In this document: positions 13,863 through 16,774 of the stretch, in pieces
Layout: every line of letters begins with the position of its first letter
How positions within the stretch are numbered: the first letter of the stretch is position 1
Origin: Acidobacteriaceae bacterium
GTDB lineage: Bacteria > Acidobacteriota > Terriglobia > Terriglobales > Acidobacteriaceae
DNA length: 16,774 bases
Assembly: GCA_030042915.1 (NCBI GenBank)
Contig: JASHYS010000494.1
Location: 1 to 16,774 of the forward strand
Reading direction: 5' to 3'
Notes under the pieces: generated by a model
Database searches by the model: none
Told to the model about the DNA's origin: nothing
The model's input: the letters and a program-made list of their open reading frames with translations, nothing else
Translations under genes and position numbers: made by a program

Positions 13863-14954
13863 ATGAAAAACAAGCACTCAGTCGGCATCCTGGGAGCGAC
13901 TGGCATGGTCGGCCAGCGCTACATTCAACTGCTCGAAGACCACCCGTGGTTCGAGGTCACGTGGCTTGCGGCCAGCGATCGGTCGAGCGGAAAGGCTTAC
14001 GGCGAGGCGGCCAAGTGGCGGCTCGACACGCCGCTGCCGGAGCGCATCGCCAAGATGGTGGTGTCGCCCGCAGAGCCCGAGGGTGCGCCGAGGATTATCT
14101 TTGCCAGCGTGGATGCAGCCATCGCGCGCGAAATGGAGCCGAAGTTTGCCGCGGCGGGCTGCGCGGTGATTTCAAACTCCAGCGCGTTCCGCATGGCGCC
14201 GAATGTGCCGCTGGTGCTGGCCGAGGTGAATGCCGGTCATCTCGAGATGATTGAAGAGCAACCCTGGCGCAAGGACTCGGGCGGATTTATTGTCGCCAAT
14301 TCCAACTGCTCGGCGATGGGGCTGGTGCTCGCGCTCAAACCCATCGAGGAGCGCTTCGGGATCGAGCAGATTTTTGTCACCACCATGCAGGCCGTGAGCG
14401 GCGCGGGCTATCCCGGCGTGGCGTCGATGGACATCCTCGACAACGTGATTCCATTTATCGCCAGCGAAGAAGAAAAGATGGAAGCAGAGACATTAAAGCT
14501 GCTGGGCAAGCTGGAGGGCCGGAGCGTGACGCCGCTTAACGCGAAGATTACGGCGCATTGCAACCGCGTTCCGGTGGTCGATGGGCACACGGAGTGCGTG
14601 TCGGTAAAGCTGGGGCGCAAACTGGGGCGGGAGGTGACACGGGAAGACATCCTCGCCGCGTGGAGTGAATTCAGGCCGCTGGCCGGAATGGACTTGCCGT
14701 TCGCACCCGAGCAGCCGATTATGTGGCGCGAGGAGAACGACCGGCCGCAACCGCGGCTCGACCGCAATCGGGGCAGGGGCATGACGGTCACGGTGGGACG
14801 GCTGCGCCCTTGCAATGTGCTCGACTGGAAGTTTGTGCTGCTGTCGCACAACACGGTGCGTGGCGCCGCGGGAGCCACGATTTTGAATGCCGAGATGCTG
14901 GCCAGCCTGGGCAAGCTGGAGCCAGTTGTTGTGGCGGCAGCCGCGAAAGCGTGA
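13863..14954 (+). CDS. asd: Aspartate-semialdehyde dehydrogenase (archaeal/fungal type)
   Basis: A 363-residue enzyme that reduces L-aspartyl-4-phosphate to L-aspartate semialdehyde with NADPH, the second step toward lysine, diaminopimelate, threonine and methionine. The N-terminal GILGATGMVGQRY (Gly11-Gly17) binds NADP. The catalytic cysteine is Cys149 in NSNCSAMGL. HCNRVPVVDGHTE (from His232) holds the substrate-binding Arg235 and the likely general base His242. The motif forms and length are those of the archaeal/fungal subfamily, also seen in several bacterial phyla, and not of E. coli Asd. The ATG at 13863 has no strong ribosome binding site. It heads a likely operon with lysC and dapB, giving aspartate-pathway genes in the order step 2, step 1, then reductase. 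Confidence 0.96.
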   Translation: MKNKHSVGILGATGMVGQRYIQLLEDHPWFEVTWLAASDRSSGKAYGEAAKWRLDTPLPERIAKMVVSPAEPEGAPRIIFASVDAAIAREMEPKFAAAGCAVISNSSAFRMAPNVPLVLAEVNAGHLEMIEEQPWRKDSGGFIVANSNCSAMGLVLALKPIEERFGIEQIFVTTMQAVSGAGYPGVASMDILDNVIPFIASEEEKMEAETLKLLGKLEGRSVTPLNAKITAHCNRVPVVDGHTECVSVKLGRKLGREVTREDILAAWSEFRPLAGMDLPFAPEQPIMWREENDRPQPRLDRNRGRGMTVTVGRLRPCNVLDWKFVLLSHNTVRGAAGATILNAEMLASLGKLEPVVVAAAAKA

Positions 14955-14965
14955 AGAGGGATCTC

Positions 14966-15001
14966 CCGCCTTTCGTCCGCTTGCCGCGAACGAAAGGACG
15001 G
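14966..15001 (+). other. Strong intercistronic hairpin between asd and lysC
   Basis: CCTTTCGT (14969-14976) pairs perfectly with ACGAAAGG (14990-14997). Inside, CGC pairs with GCG around the loop TTGCC, with one mismatch; outside, CCG pairs with CGG past one bulged A. This makes 14 pairs in total. No T-run follows, so it is more likely an RNA processing or stability element than a terminator. Confidence 0.6.
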
Positions 15002-15007
15002 GGCAGC

Positions 15008-15040
15008 CGGCAAATTTGAGCCCAGGGCGGCAAATCTCAA
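15008..15040. repeat. 20-nt-period direct repeat before lysC
   Basis: CGGCAAATTTGAG (15008-15020) and CGGCAAATCTCAA (15028-15040) share their first eight bases and 10 of 13 overall. The second copy runs up to the lysC ribosome binding site. Confidence 0.3.
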
Positions 15041-15052
15041 CGGAAGTTTCGC

Positions 15053-16498
15053 ATGAACCTGGTGGTGATGAAGTTTGGCGGCACGTCGGTGGAGGATGCG
15101 ACCGCAATCGCGCGCACCGCGGCCATCGTGTCGGGGCGCGTGGCCAGTGGCAGAAGCCCGGTCGTGGTCGTAAGCGCCATGGCCAAGGTGACCGACCAAC
15201 TGCTGCGGGCAGCGGCGGCTGCCTCGCAGGGCGACCGCTCGGGCGCATTGGCCATCAGCTCGCGTTTGCGTTGCCGCCATCGCGATGCCGCGACCGCCCT
15301 GGTGAAGCCGCGCGACCGGTGCGCTGCGCTTGCCGGGGTCATCGACGAAAAGTTCGACGCACTCGACGAGGTGCTGCGCGGGCTGGCCGCGATTCGCGAG
15401 CTCACACCGCGCATCTCCGATCTGGTTGTCAGCTACGGCGAACGTCTTTCCAGCCGCATTCTCACGGCCGCGTTCAGCGAGCGCGGCATCGACGCGGAGC
15501 ATGTAGACGCGCGCGACATTATCATCACCGACTCGGAGTTCCAAAAGGCGGCGCCGCTCGATCATGTGATCGAGAAACGCGCACCCGAAAAACTGCTGCC
15601 GCTGGTCGCGCAGGGCAAAGTTCCGGTGGTGGCAGGATTCATCGCCTCGAACGAAGCGGGTTTGACCACCACACTGGGCCGCGGCGGATCGGACTACACG
15701 GGCGCGCTGGTGGGTGGAGCGCTCAATGCCGAAAGCATCGAGATCTGGACCGATGTGGACGGAATCATGACCGCCGATCCGCGCGTGTGCCCCGATGCGT
15801 TGCGCGTGAAGGTGATCAGCTTTGAAGAAGCCGCCGAGCTGGCATATTTTGGCGCCAAGGTGCTGCATCCGGCCACCATCCTGCCCGCGGTAAAGAAGAA
15901 CATTCCCGTGCAGGTGCTCAACAGCCACAACCCGGCCAGCGAGGGCACGCGTATCATCTCCGTGGCGCCGCACTGCAAGAGCCCATTCAAGTCGATCGCG
16001 GTGAAGAAGAAGCTGAGCATCATCGACATTGTGGCCAGCCGCATGCTCATGACGCACGGCTACATGAGCAGGATGTTCGCCATCTTCGACAAGCACAAAT
16101 GCCCGGTCGACATGGTTTCAACCAGCGAAGTTTCGGTGTCGCTGACCGTGGACTCGAATGCAAGCCTGCCCGAAATCGCCGCCGATCTGAGCGGCCTGGC
16201 AGACGTGAAGTATGAAGGCAGGAAGGCGCTCATCTGTATGGTAGGCGAGGATATTCGCGGGCAGAGCGGCATCGCCGCGCAGGTCTTCGCCGCTGTCCGG
16301 CACATCAACGTGCGCATGATCTCGCAGGGTGCGAGCGAGATCAACATGAGCTTCATGATCGAGGAGGACGACGCCGACGAAGCGGTGCGCTCGCTGCACG
16401 CGGCGTTCTTCCGCGACGCGGATCCGGCGGTGTTCGATGTGGAGGCGAGGAATGCAGTTGATAGTTCACAGTTCACAGCCGGGGCGGCGGGAAGTTGA
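15053..16498 (+). CDS. lysC: Aspartate kinase with C-terminal ACT domains
   Basis: A 481-residue enzyme that phosphorylates L-aspartate with ATP, the committed step of the aspartate pathway. The N-terminal MKFGGTSV (Lys7-Val13) and VVVVSAMAKVTDQLL mark the amino-acid kinase domain (about 1-300). GRGGSDYTGALVGGAL (Ser213, Asp214) and IEIWTDVDGIMTADPR bind ATP and substrate. Two ACT-type regulatory segments follow at about 320-395 (LSIIDIVASRMLMTHGYMSR) and 400-465 (ALICMVGEDI ... VRMISQGASEINMSF), so feedback inhibition by lysine and/or threonine is expected. The layout is monofunctional and resembles the LysC/AK III group; no homoserine dehydrogenase domain is present. The ATG at 15053 follows GGAAG at a good distance. 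The last residues, VDSSQFTAGAAGS, come from a repeat that overlaps the gene end. Confidence 0.96.
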   Translation: MNLVVMKFGGTSVEDATAIARTAAIVSGRVASGRSPVVVVSAMAKVTDQLLRAAAAASQGDRSGALAISSRLRCRHRDAATALVKPRDRCAALAGVIDEKFDALDEVLRGLAAIRELTPRISDLVVSYGERLSSRILTAAFSERGIDAEHVDARDIIITDSEFQKAAPLDHVIEKRAPEKLLPLVAQGKVPVVAGFIASNEAGLTTTLGRGGSDYTGALVGGALNAESIEIWTDVDGIMTADPRVCPDALRVKVISFEEAAELAYFGAKVLHPATILPAVKKNIPVQVLNSHNPASEGTRIISVAPHCKSPFKSIAVKKKLSIIDIVASRMLMTHGYMSRMFAIFDKHKCPVDMVSTSEVSVSLTVDSNASLPEIAADLSGLADVKYEGRKALICMVGEDIRGQSGIAAQVFAAVRHINVRMISQGASEINMSFMIEEDDADEAVRSLHAAFFRDADPAVFDVEARNAVDSSQFTAGAAGS

Positions 16499-16530
16499 GC
16501 CATCAACTTTGAACTGAGAACTGCGAACTG
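16455..16530. repeat. Inverted pair of 7-nt tandem repeats across the lysC stop, with nested hairpin
   Basis: The left arm holds AGTTCAC twice (16463-16476) and the right arm GAACTGA, GAACTGC, GAACTG (16511-16530). Aligned as complements, about 19 of 24 bases match (16455-16478 with 16507-16530). Between them AAGTTGA-gcca-TCAACTT (16492-16509) forms a perfect inner hairpin that contains the lysC stop codon. No T-run follows. The arrangement resembles a REP/ERIC-like intergenic palindrome. Confidence 0.6.
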
Positions 16531-16544
16531 TTCCGAAGGAACTC

Positions 16545-16774
16545 ATGCTGATTCTCGTGCTTGGCAAAGGAAAGATGGGCAGCATCGTGGCGGATGTGGC
16601 GCGGGAGCGCGGCCACGGTGTGCGCGCCTTCGACATTCAGGAAAACGAGCGCGCGGCTGCGCTCACGGCGCCGAATTTGGCCGGAATCGACGTGGTGATC
16701 GACTTCACCGAGCCGGCAGCGGCCGTGGAGAACATGCGCGCGGTTCTGGCGCTGGGCGGGCGCATCGTGGTGGG
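16545..16774 (+). CDS. dapB: 4-hydroxy-tetrahydrodipicolinate reductase (3' end outside the window)
   Basis: The first 76 codons of a dihydrodipicolinate-type reductase, which uses NAD(P)H to make tetrahydrodipicolinate for diaminopimelate and lysine. The start MLILVLGKGKMGSIVADVARERGH carries the GxGxMG nucleotide-binding motif. NLAGIDVVIDFTEPAAAVENM matches the conserved DVVIDFT segment, and GGRIVV leads into the next strand. The ATG is supported by GAAGGA four bases upstream. It follows lysC by 46 bases, a gap filled by the right arm of the inverted repeat, so it is probably the third gene of the asd-lysC-dapB operon. Confidence 0.9.
   Translation, partial: MLILVLGKGKMGSIVADVARERGHGVRAFDIQENERAAALTAPNLAGIDVVIDFTEPAAAVENMRAVLALGGRIVV

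Noticed and set aside
13318..13866. A 182-codon plus-strand frame opposite the degenerate GGDEF gene, running into the asd start
   Set aside because: The minus-strand frame has domain-like pattern, a ribosome binding site and an overlap with the PAS gene; this one is Ser/Arg-rich without motifs.
14408..16096. A 562-codon open frame on the minus strand opposite asd and lysC
   Set aside because: It lies antisense to two confidently identified enzymes, has no recognisable motifs, and is rich in Arg, His, Gln and Ala as expected when a GC-rich gene is read backwards.
1..16774. CRISPR arrays, tRNA genes, insertion sequences, phage genes
   Set aside because: No spaced direct repeats, no tRNA-like cloverleaf, no transposase or integrase frame and no flanking target duplications were seen. 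The short tandem repeats are contiguous and 7-8 bases long, unlike CRISPR.

Overview
The window is GC-rich, gene-dense bacterial chromosome and looks acidobacterial (class Terriglobia or a near relative). The strongest pointer is the 804-residue orphan MacB/FtsX-type permease with two permease halves and no ATPase domain, an architecture named for Acidobacteria. The pairing of a Pseudomonas-type L-rhamnose isomerase with an aldolase-dehydrogenase fusion fits but is not diagnostic. The taxonomic call is an inference; no rRNA or tRNA gene is present.

Positions 1-6300 hold an L-rhamnose catabolic cluster, all on the + strand: the 3' part of an L-rhamnose isomerase, a regulator joining an IclR-like winged helix to a sugar-binding-protein-like domain, a bifunctional rhamnulose-1-phosphate aldolase/short-chain dehydrogenase, and rhamnulokinase. 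Together they would convert L-rhamnose to L-rhamnulose, phosphorylate it, cleave it to DHAP and L-lactaldehyde, and process the lactaldehyde. No rhamnose transporter is in view. The 356-bp leader before the aldolase gene carries several inverted and direct repeats that are candidate control sites.

Positions 6301-9446 are housekeeping genes: an AlkD-like DNA glycosylase, a DinB-fold metalloprotein, NrdR, and an NAD-type isocitrate dehydrogenase. Between alkD and the DinB gene (7072-7363) lies what looks like a separate small transcription unit: a promoter-like pair, an 18-nt segment that is almost the exact complement of the 16S rRNA 3' end, a 16-codon ORF, two small hairpins and a terminator-like hairpin. 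This is the most unusual item in the window.

Positions 9542-11956 encode the orphan permease, possibly from a leaderless transcript. It converges on a two-gene minus-strand operon (12019-13742) made of a protein with a degenerate GGDEF domain and a tandem-PAS protein without an output domain; the two overlap by four bases.

Positions 13863-16774 start a lysine/diaminopimelate operon: asd (fungal/archaeal-type), lysC and the beginning of dapB. A strong hairpin lies between asd and lysC, and an inverted pair of 7-nt tandem repeats spans the end of lysC and the gap to dapB. Short tandem repeats with 7- or 8-base period occur at four gene boundaries in the window, and two of them run into coding ends.
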